A DNA stretch of 64,000 nucleotides from Nitrosospira briensis (GCF_900115125.1 NZ_FOVJ01000001.1:343852-407851), one strand, 5' to 3'; positions 1 to 9,426 are shown, counted from the first letter of the stretch. Notes: generated by a model from the sequence alone, not told the origin. A program made the numbers and translations.

Positions 1-633
1 GAATCGGGTGAGACATTCTTTTCCTGGGCGCACCGGATGGAGAGCGCCTATTTCACCGATCTGCTGGCGGACCTCGTGGAGGTCAAGCCGGAAGAATTGG
101 CTTCGGTCTTGCGCGATCATGGAAACAACAACGATTTCAAGGTACTGCAACTGGGTGGAGGCGAGTGTGCAGGCGTGAGCCAGATAAAGATCGGTACGAT
201 TTTCTTTGAAGCCGCCCATGAGCGGAATTATCGCGATGCGCTCAAGTTTCAGACGAAATTCGCGGATTCGGTCAAGTGTGCCGAGGAGATCGCCCGTTTG
301 ATCGGCCAGGGCGTGACTGAAATGCTGGGCGGTTTGAAGCATGATGACTTGACTGCGCAGGCGGAAGAACTGCTTCGAGTACTGCCTGCCAAAGCGTATC
401 TGTCCAGGCAATTGGCCAGATTCGCGGAGGATTTTGCTAGCCCGGCCGAAGAGTTGAATGATGCTCATTTGACCGAATGGTTTTCCCGGTTGGATGCATG
501 GACGATGGAGGTTGCGGAATTCTGCCTGGATTTCGACCGTCAGCTCGATCTGGCCGGAGCGCTGCCGTCGCCGCTGCCAGCTTCAGCCAGATCGCCTGCG
601 TTTGACCCGGCGAAGTCTTCCGTCACGATCTGA
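1..633 (+). CDS. C-terminal part of a probable nitrite/sulfite reductase-like protein (5' truncated by window)
   Basis: The reading frame is already open at base 1 and runs 210 codons to the stop at 631-633, so the true start lies outside the window; the ATG at 37 is internal. The visible part is mostly helical and charged, with a short GGGECAG stretch at about residues 53-59 and a C-terminal helical region resembling HEPN-like extensions. No siroheme or 4Fe-4S cysteine motif is visible here. Its place 29 bp ahead of cysH-cysD-cysN is where betaproteobacteria usually keep the assimilatory sulfite reductase hemoprotein gene, so the call rests mainly on context. The last 25 residues are low complexity, rich in Pro, Ala and Ser. 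It could instead be an unrelated helical protein that merely shares the operon. Confidence 0.4.
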   Translation, partial: ESGETFFSWAHRMESAYFTDLLADLVEVKPEELASVLRDHGNNNDFKVLQLGGGECAGVSQIKIGTIFFEAAHERNYRDALKFQTKFADSVKCAEEIARLIGQGVTEMLGGLKHDDLTAQAEELLRVLPAKAYLSRQLARFAEDFASPAEELNDAHLTEWFSRLDAWTMEVAEFCLDFDRQLDLAGALPSPLPASARSPAFDPAKSSVTI

Positions 634-662
634 TAAATTTCAAATGCCACTCTCAAGCCCGG

Positions 663-1478
663 ATGAGCCTGGATCACAAGATTTCTGAAGTGCGAGCACT
701 GTTGGATTGGGTGCAGCGGGATTATGCACCGGCCACCTTCGCTTGCAGTTTTGGCGCTGAGGATATGGTGCTGATGGATCTTATTGCACAGCATTATCCT
801 GGTATCACGGTGTTTACACTGGATACCGGACGTCTGCCTGAAGAAACCTACAGTCTCATGAGAGATGTGGCAGATCGCTACGGGATTCATGTTCCGGTCT
901 ACTTTCCCGAATCTGCCGCAGTTGAGGCCTATGTCGCGCAGAACGGACCGAACGGCTTCTATGACAGCGTGGAGTTACGAAAAAAATGCTGCCATATTCG
1001 AAAGGTGGAACCGCTGAAACGCGCGTTGCACGGCAAGCGTGCCTGGATTACGGGATTGCGCCGCGATCAGGCGCCCACCAGAAAAGAACTGGCGGTGTCA
1101 GAATTCGACGCCGGGAATGGTTTACAAAAAATCAGCCCGCTGCTGGACTGGAGCTTGTCCGATGTATGGGCTTATATCAAGCAATTCAATGTGCCGTACA
1201 GCGCGCTGCATGATAGAGGCTACACCAGCATCGGGTGCGCGCCTTGCACCCGTGCCATTACGCCGGGTGAGGAGGTTCGGGCCGGCCGCTGGTGGTGGGA
1301 AGACCCGGAAATCAGGGAGTGCGGTTTGCACCCGGACAAGCGGCGCGTCACTCCAACGGTTTTCGCCGCGGGGACGGACCGGGCTTCGGGCCAGGAAAAA
1401 GGTGGCGAAGGTGTGGAAGAAGAGGAGCACGGTGCTCTTGCTGGCGCCGCTCGTGAAACTATCAGGATTGATCAATGA
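663..1478 (+). CDS. cysH: Adenylyl-sulfate / phosphoadenylyl-sulfate reductase (CysH family, Fe-S type)
   Basis: Reduces activated sulfate (APS or PAPS) to sulfite with a thiol donor such as thioredoxin, in the cytoplasm. The PP-loop-like N-terminal domain is followed by the paired cysteines CC at residues 109-110 and GCAPC with cysteines at 192 and 195. This is the four-cysteine [4Fe-4S] signature of APS-reducing CysH proteins; the cluster-free PAPS-only enzymes of enteric bacteria lack it. The catalytic cysteine is in ECGLH, about residue 220. Most family members end close to this motif, whereas here a further 48 or so polar residues (Glu/Gly-rich) follow. The gene overlaps cysD by 4 bp (ATGA), so translational coupling is likely. 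No APS kinase (cysC) is seen in the window, which fits direct APS use. Confidence 0.93.
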   Translation: MSLDHKISEVRALLDWVQRDYAPATFACSFGAEDMVLMDLIAQHYPGITVFTLDTGRLPEETYSLMRDVADRYGIHVPVYFPESAAVEAYVAQNGPNGFYDSVELRKKCCHIRKVEPLKRALHGKRAWITGLRRDQAPTRKELAVSEFDAGNGLQKISPLLDWSLSDVWAYIKQFNVPYSALHDRGYTSIGCAPCTRAITPGEEVRAGRWWWEDPEIRECGLHPDKRRVTPTVFAAGTDRASGQEKGGEGVEEEEHGALAGAARETIRIDQ

Positions 1479-2467
1479 ACACTATGCTGAATGATATGGA
1501 AGAACTTGTTACGCCGGCTCCAGGCGTTGTTGTGAAGACCGAACCGGTAGTCATTAAACGTCCTGTTGCACGGCATTTTGGCCATCTGGATGCACTGGAA
1601 AGCGAGGCTATCCATATCATGCGGGAGGTTGCAGCCGAATGCGCCAACCCGACCCTGCTATTCTCCGGCGGAAAGGATTCGATCGTACTGCTGCGCCTGG
1701 CGGAAAAAGCGTTTCGCCCTGGACGTTTTCCATTTCCGTTGATGCATATCGATACCGGCCATAATTTTCCCGAAGTAATCGAGTTCCGTGACCGTCGCGT
1801 CAAGCAATTGGGTGAGCGGCTGATTGTGCGCAGCATGGAAGACTCCATCAGGCAGGGAAGAGTGGTTTTACGTTCCGAGAATCAGAGCCGCAATCCATTC
1901 CAGTCAGTGACATTGCTGGATGCAATCGCCGAGTTCCAGTTCGATGCCTGCATCGGAGGTGCGCGCCGGGATGAAGAAAAAGCGCGTGCCAAGGAACGCA
2001 TATTTTCTTTCCGCGATGAATTCGGCCAATGGGATCCGAAGAACCAGCGTCCCGAATTATGGGATATTTACAATACCAGAGTGCATCCTGGAGAAAATAT
2101 TCGCGTGTTTCCGATCAGCAACTGGACCGAACTCGATGTGTGGGAATACATTGCGCGTGAGGAACTGGAAGTGCCCCATATCTATTTTGCCCATAAGCGG
2201 GATGTAATCCGGCGTGGTACCGGGCTTTTACCGCTATCCCACCTGGTTCAGCCGACCGAGGGGGAAAAAGTGGAGAATCTCATGGTGCGCTTCCGGACAG
2301 TAGGTGACATGAGTTGCACCTGCCCGGTAGAATCCCCCGCAGCCAGCGTCGGCGAAATCATTGCCGAAACCGCAATCACCCGAATTACGGAGCGCGGCGC
2401 TACGCGCATGGACGACCAGACATCGGAGGCATCGATGGAGCGGCGCAAGAAAGAGGGATATTTTTAG
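1475..2467 (+). CDS. cysD: Sulfate adenylyltransferase subunit 2 (CysD)
   Basis: Catalytic subunit of ATP sulfurylase, which forms APS from ATP and sulfate, working with the GTPase CysN. The PP-loop motif SGGKDS lies at residues 64-69 and the protein ends in the family-typical RRKKEGYF. The 330-residue length is slightly longer than usual (about 300) because of the N-terminal 25 residues; ATGs at 1484 and 1493 are alternative starts. The ATG at 1475 is preferred because it overlaps the cysH stop. The 150-bp gap to cysN shows no gene or clear terminator, so cysHDN probably form one transcript. Confidence 0.95.
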   Translation: MNTMLNDMEELVTPAPGVVVKTEPVVIKRPVARHFGHLDALESEAIHIMREVAAECANPTLLFSGGKDSIVLLRLAEKAFRPGRFPFPLMHIDTGHNFPEVIEFRDRRVKQLGERLIVRSMEDSIRQGRVVLRSENQSRNPFQSVTLLDAIAEFQFDACIGGARRDEEKARAKERIFSFRDEFGQWDPKNQRPELWDIYNTRVHPGENIRVFPISNWTELDVWEYIAREELEVPHIYFAHKRDVIRRGTGLLPLSHLVQPTEGEKVENLMVRFRTVGDMSCTCPVESPAASVGEIIAETAITRITERGATRMDDQTSEASMERRKKEGYF

Positions 2468-2617
2468 GCGTATCTTCATGGACCATGATTTCTGATGGGG
2501 CTTGTTCAGGAGTCGGGAATTCGCTCTTGCGCAATTGCACAACATCGAGGTCTCATCTCGCGCTAGCCCGGTTTACGGGATGTCGCGAAACCAGAATTTT
2601 TCCAGAAAGAGTATTAA

Positions 2618-3919
2618 ATGTCAGCTATTGAAAGTATTTCTTTTGATCATTCGGAATTGTTGCGTTTCATTACCGCGGGTAGTGTGGACGACGGCAAAAG
2701 CACGCTGATCGGGCGTTTGCTGCACGACTCGAAATCCATCTTCGAAGATCAACTGAGCGCTATCACCCATACTTCGCAACGGCGCGGGTTCGAAGCCGTC
2801 GACCTGTCCCTGCTTACTGACGGCTTGCAAGCGGAGCGCGAGCAAGGAATCACCATTGATGTAGCCTATCGTTACTTCGCCACGCCCAAGCGCAAATTCA
2901 TCATTGCCGACACCCCGGGTCATGAGCAATATACCCGTAACATGGTTACCGGAGCCTCCACGGCAAATCTTGCCATCATACTGATCGATGCGCGCAAGGG
3001 TGTGCTTACCCAGTCGCGCCGCCATGCCTATCTCGCAAGCCTCGTGGGTATTCCACATCTGGTGGTGGCGGTCAACAAGATGGATCTGGTGGATTATTCC
3101 CGGGATGTATTCGAGCGGATTTGCGAAGAATTTCACGTGTTTGCCGCCGGCCTCCATCTCAAAAATATTGCGTATATCCCGATGTCAGCCCTGAATGGCG
3201 ATATGGTTGTCGAGCGTGGAGACAAGCTTGACTGGTACGACGGAATGACTCTGATGGATCTGCTGGAGAACGTTCCTGTCGACCATGACATCAATCTCGA
3301 AGATTTCCGCTTTCCCGTGCAGTTGGTTTGCCGTCCGCAAACAGAGGAATTACGCGATTTTCGCGGCTATATGGGACGCATTGAATCAGGGTCCATCAGG
3401 GTAGGCGACAGCGTACAGGTACTGCCTTCGGGACTGACTTCGCGTATCAAGGAAATTGTCACTTATGAAGGGAATGTAGATGAGGCGATCGCTCCGCAAT
3501 CAGTGACACTGGCGATCGAAGACCATCTGGATATATCACGGGGCGACATGCTGGTGAAGATTGCCCAAATCCCGCAGGTCACAAAGGAGTTTAATGCCAT
3601 GCTGTGCTGGCTGTCCGACCAGAACCTGGACCCGCGGCGAAAATACCTCATCAAGCATACGACGCGGACCGTGAAGGCAATGGTGTCCCGCATAGATTAT
3701 CGCCTGGATATCAACTCGCTGAACCATGAACCGGCGGAAACGCTGAAAATGAACGATATCGGACGGGTATCGCTAAAGGTGCATCAGCCGCTGGTATGGG
3801 ATTCGTATCACCGTAATCATGCCACCGGCAGCTTTATCGTCATCGACGAAGCCAATAACAATACCATCGCGGCCGGCATGATCTGCGCGGCAAAGGATCA
3901 GGCTGGGAGTTGTGACTAA
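2618..3919 (+). CDS. cysN: Sulfate adenylyltransferase subunit 1 (CysN), GTPase
   Basis: Elongation-factor-like GTPase subunit of ATP sulfurylase; GTP hydrolysis drives APS synthesis by CysD. The P-loop SVDDGKST is at about residues 22-29, the G3 motif DTPGHEQYTRNM near residue 98 and NKMD near residue 154. At 433 residues the protein lacks the C-terminal APS kinase domain found in CysNC fusions. Together with the [4Fe-4S]-type CysH and the absence of cysC nearby, this supports a pathway from APS directly to sulfite. The start ATG is preceded by an AGAAAGAG-like ribosome binding site. A strong hairpin terminator follows at 4013-4042. Confidence 0.95.
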   Translation: MSAIESISFDHSELLRFITAGSVDDGKSTLIGRLLHDSKSIFEDQLSAITHTSQRRGFEAVDLSLLTDGLQAEREQGITIDVAYRYFATPKRKFIIADTPGHEQYTRNMVTGASTANLAIILIDARKGVLTQSRRHAYLASLVGIPHLVVAVNKMDLVDYSRDVFERICEEFHVFAAGLHLKNIAYIPMSALNGDMVVERGDKLDWYDGMTLMDLLENVPVDHDINLEDFRFPVQLVCRPQTEELRDFRGYMGRIESGSIRVGDSVQVLPSGLTSRIKEIVTYEGNVDEAIAPQSVTLAIEDHLDISRGDMLVKIAQIPQVTKEFNAMLCWLSDQNLDPRRKYLIKHTTRTVKAMVSRIDYRLDINSLNHEPAETLKMNDIGRVSLKVHQPLVWDSYHRNHATGSFIVIDEANNNTIAAGMICAAKDQAGSCD

Positions 3920-4012
3920 CTGACGCTTTGTAGCGCAAAACTCTGAAGCGTGAGCTCTGCGCAGTCCACGATGACACAGAAGAACGAACGGGCGTACGGA
4001 GCGGATGAGGTG

Positions 4013-4042
4013 AAAAGCGGCCTTGCCGCTTTTATATTTTTT
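4013..4042 (+). terminator. Rho-independent terminator after cysN
   Basis: A perfect 8-bp stem (AAAAGCGG at 4013-4020 and CCGCTTTT at 4026-4033) closes a 5-base loop and is followed by ATATTTTTT. It lies 94 bp past the cysN stop and about 130 bp before the next gene, so it should end the cys operon transcript. A second overlapping pairing, CTTGCC (4022-4027) with GGCAAG (4043-4048), is possible and would compete with the first. Confidence 0.75.
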
Positions 4043-4171
4043 GGCAAGGAAAAAGCACAAACTGAAAATGGGTATAAAACTGAGGTCCAGCTCGCTTTTG
4101 GATGATTGCCGAGGGCCGATCACTTTCTTTTTGCCTCTTCTTTTGATCTTATACTTTTTGATGACGTTATC

Positions 4172-7100
4172 ATGACAAGTTTACAATTGGCGCCCAACCC
4201 CACCGACGCGGCCGCTGGGCCTTCTCCCATCCTTGGGTTTGGCATGGCCTTCGCCGATCTGTATCGCCGCGAGGGGCTGGTGAAACTGGATCAGGCGTTT
4301 CTCGATTTTCTTGGCGAAGGAGAACCCCCGCTGCGTACCAGCCTGGATCGCGCTCGTGCCTATCCCGATAGCCTCGACCGCAAGGCAGAAGCAGCGCTAC
4401 TGATCGAGATTGCGCCCTGGATGGAAGATTTTATTGCCAGGCTGTTCGGTATCGAGAAAGAGGTCCAGGTACTTGCCTCCCGCCATCATCAGCTTGCTCC
4501 TCTTTATTCCTGCAAAAGACAGTTCGTGCAACGCCGGGCGATGAGCAAGGTAAGCGAGGCGGAGGCGACCGCAGCGGATGGGATTGCGCTGGAAGAAAAA
4601 CTGGCCGCCGATTTCGAGACGCCTTTCTCCGAGCTGACTTTCGCAACCAAAGTCTCGGAGTGGTTATTGGATGAAAATGCGAACGAAGAGCGAATCAGGG
4701 TGGCATTGCTATATGCGGCCTGGGCGCTCAAGACTCCTCAGGGGAGAGAACGCAACAAGGACGGGGTATTGTTCAAAGCACCTGCCAAGCTTGATTTCCT
4801 GAAGCTCTTGTCGACGGATACCGACAACGCAGCGGGTTACACCGTTCACCGCCTTCACCATATACGCCGCCGGGAAGGCTTCGCGCTGACCGACCCGGGA
4901 ACCGACCTGGTGGGCGCCCTGGATGAGGCGAATTACTGCATCTGGTGCCATGAGCAAGGAAAAGATTCGTGCTCGAAAGGACTGAAGGAAAAACCGAAAA
5001 CTCCTGAAGAGGTGCCGTCTTTCAAAAAAAGCCAGCTCGGTGTCCTCCTGACGGGTTGCCCGCTGGAAGAGCGCATATCCGAATTTCACAAACTCAAGAC
5101 CCAGGGCGTGGCGGTCGGCGCCTTGGCCATGATTGTCGTGGACAACCCGATGTGCGCGGGGACCGGGCACCGTATTTGCAATGATTGCATGAAATCCTGC
5201 ATCTATCAGAAACAGGAACCGGTAGATATTCCACAGGCTGAGACGCGCACCCTGAAGGACATATTGGAGCTGCCCTGGGGTTTCGAAATCTATAGCCTTC
5301 TCACCCGGTGGAATCCCCTGGATTTGCGCCGGCCGGTGCCGAAGGCGCCAACAGGCCGGAAAGTATTGGTAGTGGGCATGGGCCCGGCAGGGTATACCCT
5401 GGCGCATCATTTAATGAACGACGGTCATACGGTAGTCGGTATCGATGGCCTCAAGATCGAGCCATTGGCGCCGGAGATCTCCGGAGTGAACCAGCAGGGA
5501 GAGCATGTTCCATTCCGCGCTATCCGCGACGCCGATGAAATTGCCGAGGATCTGGATGAGCGCATGCCTGGCGGGTTTGGCGGCGTGGCCGAATACGGCA
5601 TTACAGTTCGGTGGGACAAAAATTTTCTCAAGTTGATCCGTCTGCTGCTGGAGCGGCGGGAAGAGTTTGCTCTTTTCGGCGGGGTCCGCTTTGGCGGAAC
5701 GCTTACCGCTGACGATGCCTTCGCCCTGGGATTCGATCATGTGGCCCTGGCTGCGGGTGCGGGCCGTCCCACCGTGCTGGATTTACCCAATGGCCTGGCG
5801 AGAGGAGTTCGTGCCGCATCAGATTTTCTGATGGCGTTGCAGTTGTCGGGCGCGGCCCAGACGAACTCTGTCGCCAACATGCAATTGCGCTTGCCAGTGG
5901 TTGTGATTGGCGGTGGCTTGACGGCTATCGATACCGCAACCGAAGCGCTTGCCTATTACCCGGTACAAGTGGACAAGTTTCTTCGCCGTTATGAAATTTT
6001 GACGGCGGTGCAGGGCGAAGCAGCCATCCGCGGAGCATGGGATGAGGAAGAGCGGGAAATTGCCGAAGAATTTCTTGATCATGCTCGTGCCATCCGTGCC
6101 GAACGCAAGGAAGCGGAGCGGGAGGGACGGGCGCCGCACGTATTGGAGCTGCTTCAATCCTGGGGTGGCGCCACAATTGCTTACCGGAAACGGCTCATCG
6201 ACAGCCCCTCCTATACGCTTAATCATGAAGAAGTCGAGAAGGCACTGGAGGAAGGCATCTGGTTTGCCGAGGGCCTCACGCCGGTGCGGGTGGACACTGA
6301 TAAGTGGGAACATGCGAAGGCCGTGCAGTTCGCAGTGCAGGTTCTGGATGAAACCGGGTCATGGCAAAAAACGGGACAGGCGACCTTGCCGGCCCGCGCT
6401 GTTCTGGTTGCGGCCGGGACTCAGCCCAACACAGTTCTCGCCAGAGAAGACGATAAAAATTTCAAGCTGAATGGCCGCTACTTTGCCGCTTGCGATGAAA
6501 ACGGCGATCCCGCCAGTCCGCCGCGGGCGAACCCCAAGCCTGTAACGCCGAGCGTCTTGCTGAGCCGCAATGGTGATGGGCGCTTCATCAGCTTCTTCGG
6601 TGATCTGCACCCCTCCTATTCCGGCAATGTCGTAAAGGCAATGTCCAGCGCCAAGCAGGGTTATCCAGTAGTAAGCCGGGTGCTTGAACGTCTGGCACCG
6701 GCATCCACGAAACCAGCCTGGCTGTTTTTTGCCGAAATGAACGGACAGCTGCGCGCTACGGTGCATAAAGTGGAACGGCTTACACCGAACATCATAGAGG
6801 TGGTTGTGCATGCGCCAATGGCGGTGGAACGCTTCCACCCCGGCCAGTTCTATCGCTTCCAGAATTTTGCAACGCTTGCCACCACCGCCGGCGACACCAA
6901 ATTGGCGATGGAGGGCATTGCCCTTACGGGAGCCTCGGTTGACATGGCGCGCGGGCTGGTATCGCTGATTGCCCTGGAAATGGGAGGATCAGCGGATCTG
7001 TGCGCAAAGCTCAATCCCGGCGATCCGGTAGTATTGATGGGTCCCACTGGTACGCCCACCGAAATTCTGCCGGATGAAACAGTCGTGCTGGTAGGGGGCG

Positions 7101-7723
7101 GGCTGGGCAACGCGGTGTTATTTTCAATCGGTGCGGCAGCGCGAGCAGCAGGATCGAAGATTTTGTATTTCGCCGGGTACAAGAAGCTGATAGACCGCTA
7201 CAAAGTGGCTGAAATCGAGGCCGCCGCGGATATAGTGGTCTGGTGCTGCGATGAAGCTCCCGGCTTCAAACCTTCGCGGCCGGACGATCTCAGTTATGTG
7301 GGCAATATCGTGGAGGCCATGGCTGCTTATGGAAGCGGCGCGCTGGGTCCTCAGAAAATTCGCTTGTCTGACGCCGATCGTATCATTGCCATCGGCTCCG
7401 ACAGGATGATGGCGGCGGTGGGCGCTGCCCGGCATGCCAAACTTCAACCTTATCTGAAAACAGATCATTTCGCGATTGGCTCCATCAATTCGCCCATGCA
7501 ATGCATGATGAAAGAGATTTGCGCTCAGTGTCTGCAACCACATAAGGATTCGGTAACGGGGGAAATTACTTATGTGTTTTCCTGCTTCAACCAGGATCAA
7601 CCCCTTGATCAGGTTGATTTCGGGGGGCTGGCCTCGCGTTTACGCCAGAACAGCGTCCAGGAGAAGTTGACTACTCGCTGGATTAGTCATTGCCTGAAAG
7701 AAACGAACGAAGTCGGGGCGTGA
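4172..7723 (+). CDS. Giant Nfn/GltD-like iron-sulfur flavoprotein, NAD(P)-dependent (single-chain fusion)
   Basis: A 1183-residue soluble protein. Residues 1-240 match no family I recognise. Two Cys-rich segments follow (YCIWCHEQGKDSC near 253 and MCAGTGHRICNDCMKSC near 327), as expected for the [4Fe-4S] region of GltD or NfnB. A GltD-like FAD-binding loop (VVGMGPAGY) starts near 398 and an NAD(P)-binding loop (VIGGGLTAIDTA) near 577. The C-terminal third resembles a ferredoxin-reductase/PyrK/NfnA module: HPGQFYRFQNF near 888, VGGGLGNA near 971, then a terminal Cys cluster, MQCMMKEICAQC, near 1109. The order corresponds to NfnB followed by NfnA in one chain. The likely role is electron transfer among NADH, NADPH and an Fe-S partner, and the transhydrogenase genes next door fit this. 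Exact reaction unknown. The ATG at 4172 was chosen; a TTG at 4106 would add 22 unlikely residues. Confidence 0.75.
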   Translation: MTSLQLAPNPTDAAAGPSPILGFGMAFADLYRREGLVKLDQAFLDFLGEGEPPLRTSLDRARAYPDSLDRKAEAALLIEIAPWMEDFIARLFGIEKEVQVLASRHHQLAPLYSCKRQFVQRRAMSKVSEAEATAADGIALEEKLAADFETPFSELTFATKVSEWLLDENANEERIRVALLYAAWALKTPQGRERNKDGVLFKAPAKLDFLKLLSTDTDNAAGYTVHRLHHIRRREGFALTDPGTDLVGALDEANYCIWCHEQGKDSCSKGLKEKPKTPEEVPSFKKSQLGVLLTGCPLEERISEFHKLKTQGVAVGALAMIVVDNPMCAGTGHRICNDCMKSCIYQKQEPVDIPQAETRTLKDILELPWGFEIYSLLTRWNPLDLRRPVPKAPTGRKVLVVGMGPAGYTLAHHLMNDGHTVVGIDGLKIEPLAPEISGVNQQGEHVPFRAIRDADEIAEDLDERMPGGFGGVAEYGITVRWDKNFLKLIRLLLERREEFALFGGVRFGGTLTADDAFALGFDHVALAAGAGRPTVLDLPNGLARGVRAASDFLMALQLSGAAQTNSVANMQLRLPVVVIGGGLTAIDTATEALAYYPVQVDKFLRRYEILTAVQGEAAIRGAWDEEEREIAEEFLDHARAIRAERKEAEREGRAPHVLELLQSWGGATIAYRKRLIDSPSYTLNHEEVEKALEEGIWFAEGLTPVRVDTDKWEHAKAVQFAVQVLDETGSWQKTGQATLPARAVLVAAGTQPNTVLAREDDKNFKLNGRYFAACDENGDPASPPRANPKPVTPSVLLSRNGDGRFISFFGDLHPSYSGNVVKAMSSAKQGYPVVSRVLERLAPASTKPAWLFFAEMNGQLRATVHKVERLTPNIIEVVVHAPMAVERFHPGQFYRFQNFATLATTAGDTKLAMEGIALTGASVDMARGLVSLIALEMGGSADLCAKLNPGDPVVLMGPTGTPTEILPDETVVLVGGGLGNAVLFSIGAAARAAGSKILYFAGYKKLIDRYKVAEIEAAADIVVWCCDEAPGFKPSRPDDLSYVGNIVEAMAAYGSGALGPQKIRLSDADRIIAIGSDRMMAAVGAARHAKLQPYLKTDHFAIGSINSPMQCMMKEICAQCLQPHKDSVTGEITYVFSCFNQDQPLDQVDFGGLASRLRQNSVQEKLTTRWISHCLKETNEVGA

Positions 7724-7779
7724 TTTGCCCGATCAGCTGTTTTCATCAATCCAGGCAATGCATCAGGGCCGGGTTCATT

Positions 7780-7785
7780 TATAAT
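7780..7785 (+). promoter_or_regulatory. Possible -10 element upstream of pntAA
   Basis: TATAAT, identical to the sigma-70 -10 consensus, sits about 100 bp before the pntAA start. No good -35 hexamer lies 16-18 bp upstream, so the assignment is weak. Confidence 0.3.
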
Positions 7786-7798
7786 CCGGGCTTCGTGA

Positions 7799-7835
7799 TG
7801 AAGTGGCCGCCATAGAGGTAGCGCCGGCCACTTCA
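7799..7835. repeat. Perfect 11-bp inverted repeat in the pntAA leader
   Basis: TGAAGTGGCCG (7799-7809) pairs exactly with CGGCCACTTCA (7825-7835) around a 15-base spacer. No T-run follows, so it is not a standard terminator. It lies between the possible -10 element and the ribosome binding site of pntAA, and could act as an operator or a leader hairpin. Confidence 0.6.
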
Positions 7836-7883
7836 ACAGCCTACGGAACAATAATCATATCGGAAACATAAGGGGGAATACCA

Positions 7884-9011
7884 ATGCATATAGGGGTACC
7901 CGCAGAGATCCGCGGGGGAGAGACCCGGGTTGCGGCCACGCCCGAGACGGTGAAGAAATTTACCGCCAACGGTTTGAATGTCGTCCTGGTACAGTCCGGG
8001 GCGGGAGCCGGCGCCAGTATACCGGATGATGCCTACCAGGCCGCCGGTGCAAGCATCGTAGCGAACGCGGCAGACCTTTACGGTCAATCCCGGATCGTGC
8101 TTAAGGTGCGAGGTCCGGAGCCCGATGAGCTTGCGCTGCTACGCAAGGACGCTGTACTGCTGGGATTGCTCTCCCCACATCAGCTGGAAGGCATTGAAGC
8201 GCTGGCTCGCCACGGCGTTACCGCCTTCTCCATGGAAAAACTGCCGCGTATCTCCCGTGCCCAGAGCATGGATGTGCTGTCGTCCCAGGCGAACATCGCC
8301 GGCTACAAGGCGGTGTTGATGGCGGCCAATGTCTATCAGAAATTCTTCCCCATGCTGATGACGGCGGCAGGCACGGTAAAGGCCGCGAGAGTCTTGGTCC
8401 TGGGCGCCGGGGTTGCCGGTTTGCAGGCGATTGCCACGGCCAAGCGCCTGGGAGCAGTGATCGAGGCGTTCGATGTGCGTCCCGCGGCAAAAGAACAAGT
8501 GGAAAGCCTGGGCGCCAAATTCGTGGAGGTTCCGCTGAGCGATGAAGAAAAGGCGCAGGCGGAGACAGCAGGCGGTTATGCCCGTGAAATGTCGGACGAT
8601 TACAAGCGCCGCCAGGGGGAATTGGTACACCAGCGCGCCGCCGCCGCCGATATCATCATTACCACCGCGCTGATCCCCGGCCGGCCGGCCCCGGTTCTAA
8701 TCAGGGAAGAAACCGTTCAGGCCATGAAACCCGGATCGGTTATCGTCGACATGGCGGTAGAGGCGGGCGGCAACTGCCCTTTGTCTGAATTGGACAAGAT
8801 CGTAGTGAAGCATGGCGTGCATCTCGTCGGTATTTCCAATCTGCCGGGGCTGGTAGCGGCTGATTCAAGCGCCCTTTATGCCCGTAATTTGATGAATTTC
8901 CTCAACCTGATGCTTGATGCGAAGAGCGGAGAATTCAAAGTGAACCGTGAAGATGAAATCATAGCCGGAACGCTGGTCTGCGCAGATGGGGAAGTCATCG
9001 GGAAAGGCTGA
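7884..9011 (+). CDS. pntAA: NAD(P) transhydrogenase subunit alpha part 1 (NAD-binding dI)
   Basis: Soluble NAD(H)-binding subunit of the proton-translocating transhydrogenase, which exchanges hydride between NADH and NADP+ using the proton gradient. The 375-residue protein begins MHIGVPAEIRGGETRVAATP, shares the fold of alanine dehydrogenase, and has a Rossmann loop VLGAGVAGLQAIATAKRLG at about residues 172-190. The alpha subunit is split into PntAA and PntAB as in Rhodospirillum, unlike the single PntA of E. coli. A strong ribosome binding site (AAGGGGGA) precedes the ATG. It is followed by pntAB after 109 bp and then by pntB, so the three genes very likely form one operon. Confidence 0.95.
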   Translation: MHIGVPAEIRGGETRVAATPETVKKFTANGLNVVLVQSGAGAGASIPDDAYQAAGASIVANAADLYGQSRIVLKVRGPEPDELALLRKDAVLLGLLSPHQLEGIEALARHGVTAFSMEKLPRISRAQSMDVLSSQANIAGYKAVLMAANVYQKFFPMLMTAAGTVKAARVLVLGAGVAGLQAIATAKRLGAVIEAFDVRPAAKEQVESLGAKFVEVPLSDEEKAQAETAGGYAREMSDDYKRRQGELVHQRAAAADIIITTALIPGRPAPVLIREETVQAMKPGSVIVDMAVEAGGNCPLSELDKIVVKHGVHLVGISNLPGLVAADSSALYARNLMNFLNLMLDAKSGEFKVNREDEIIAGTLVCADGEVIGKG

Positions 9012-9120
9012 GAAGCGGCGGCAAGCAGTGAAACAGGAAAAAGCTGAAAATTTTTTTGCGGCGCTTTCACTGTGGACAAGCCAGATTATTAATAAAAGTT
9101 AAGGATTAGAAGGAGCGATC

Positions 9121-9426
9121 ATGATTGGCGAAATTGACCCAACCATTATTAATCTCACCGTATTCGTGCTGGCGGTGTTTGTCGGCTATCACGTGGTGTG
9201 GAATGTGACACCGGCCTTGCATACGCCGCTGATGTCAGTCACCAATGCAATTTCCGGCATCATTCTGGTGGGCGCCATGCTGGCTGCCGGGCCGGCGGAA
9301 ACGGACTGGGGCGTCTGGTTGGGAGCGGTGGCAGTAACGCTGGCCGCCGTCAACGTCTTCGGCGGCTTTCTTGTCACGCAGCGTATGCTGGAAATGTTCA
9401 GAAAAAAAGATAAAAAAGGAAGCTAG
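9121..9426 (+). CDS. pntAB: NAD(P) transhydrogenase subunit alpha part 2 (membrane)
   Basis: A 101-residue integral membrane subunit with three predicted transmembrane helices, spanning roughly residues 8-25, 36-55 and 60-85. It supplies part of the proton channel (domain II) together with PntB. The C-terminus is basic and cytoplasmic in character ([10 protein letters not shown]). A ribosome binding site AGAAGGAG lies just before the ATG, and pntB begins 3 bp past the stop, which suggests coupled translation. Confidence 0.95.
   Translation: MIGEIDPTIINLTVFVLAVFVGYHVVWNVTPALHTPLMSVTNAISGIILVGAMLAAGPAETDWGVWLGAVAVTLAAVNVFGGFLVTQRMLEMFRKKDKKGS

Noticed and set aside
4106-4171. TTG-initiated N-terminal extension of the Nfn-like protein
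   Set aside because: The added 22 residues look non-homologous and begin within the region after the cysN terminator; ATG 4172 is a better start.
4709-5410. Minus-strand open frame of 233 codons inside the Nfn-like gene
   Set aside because: Opposes a well-supported gene and has no ribosome binding site or family features.
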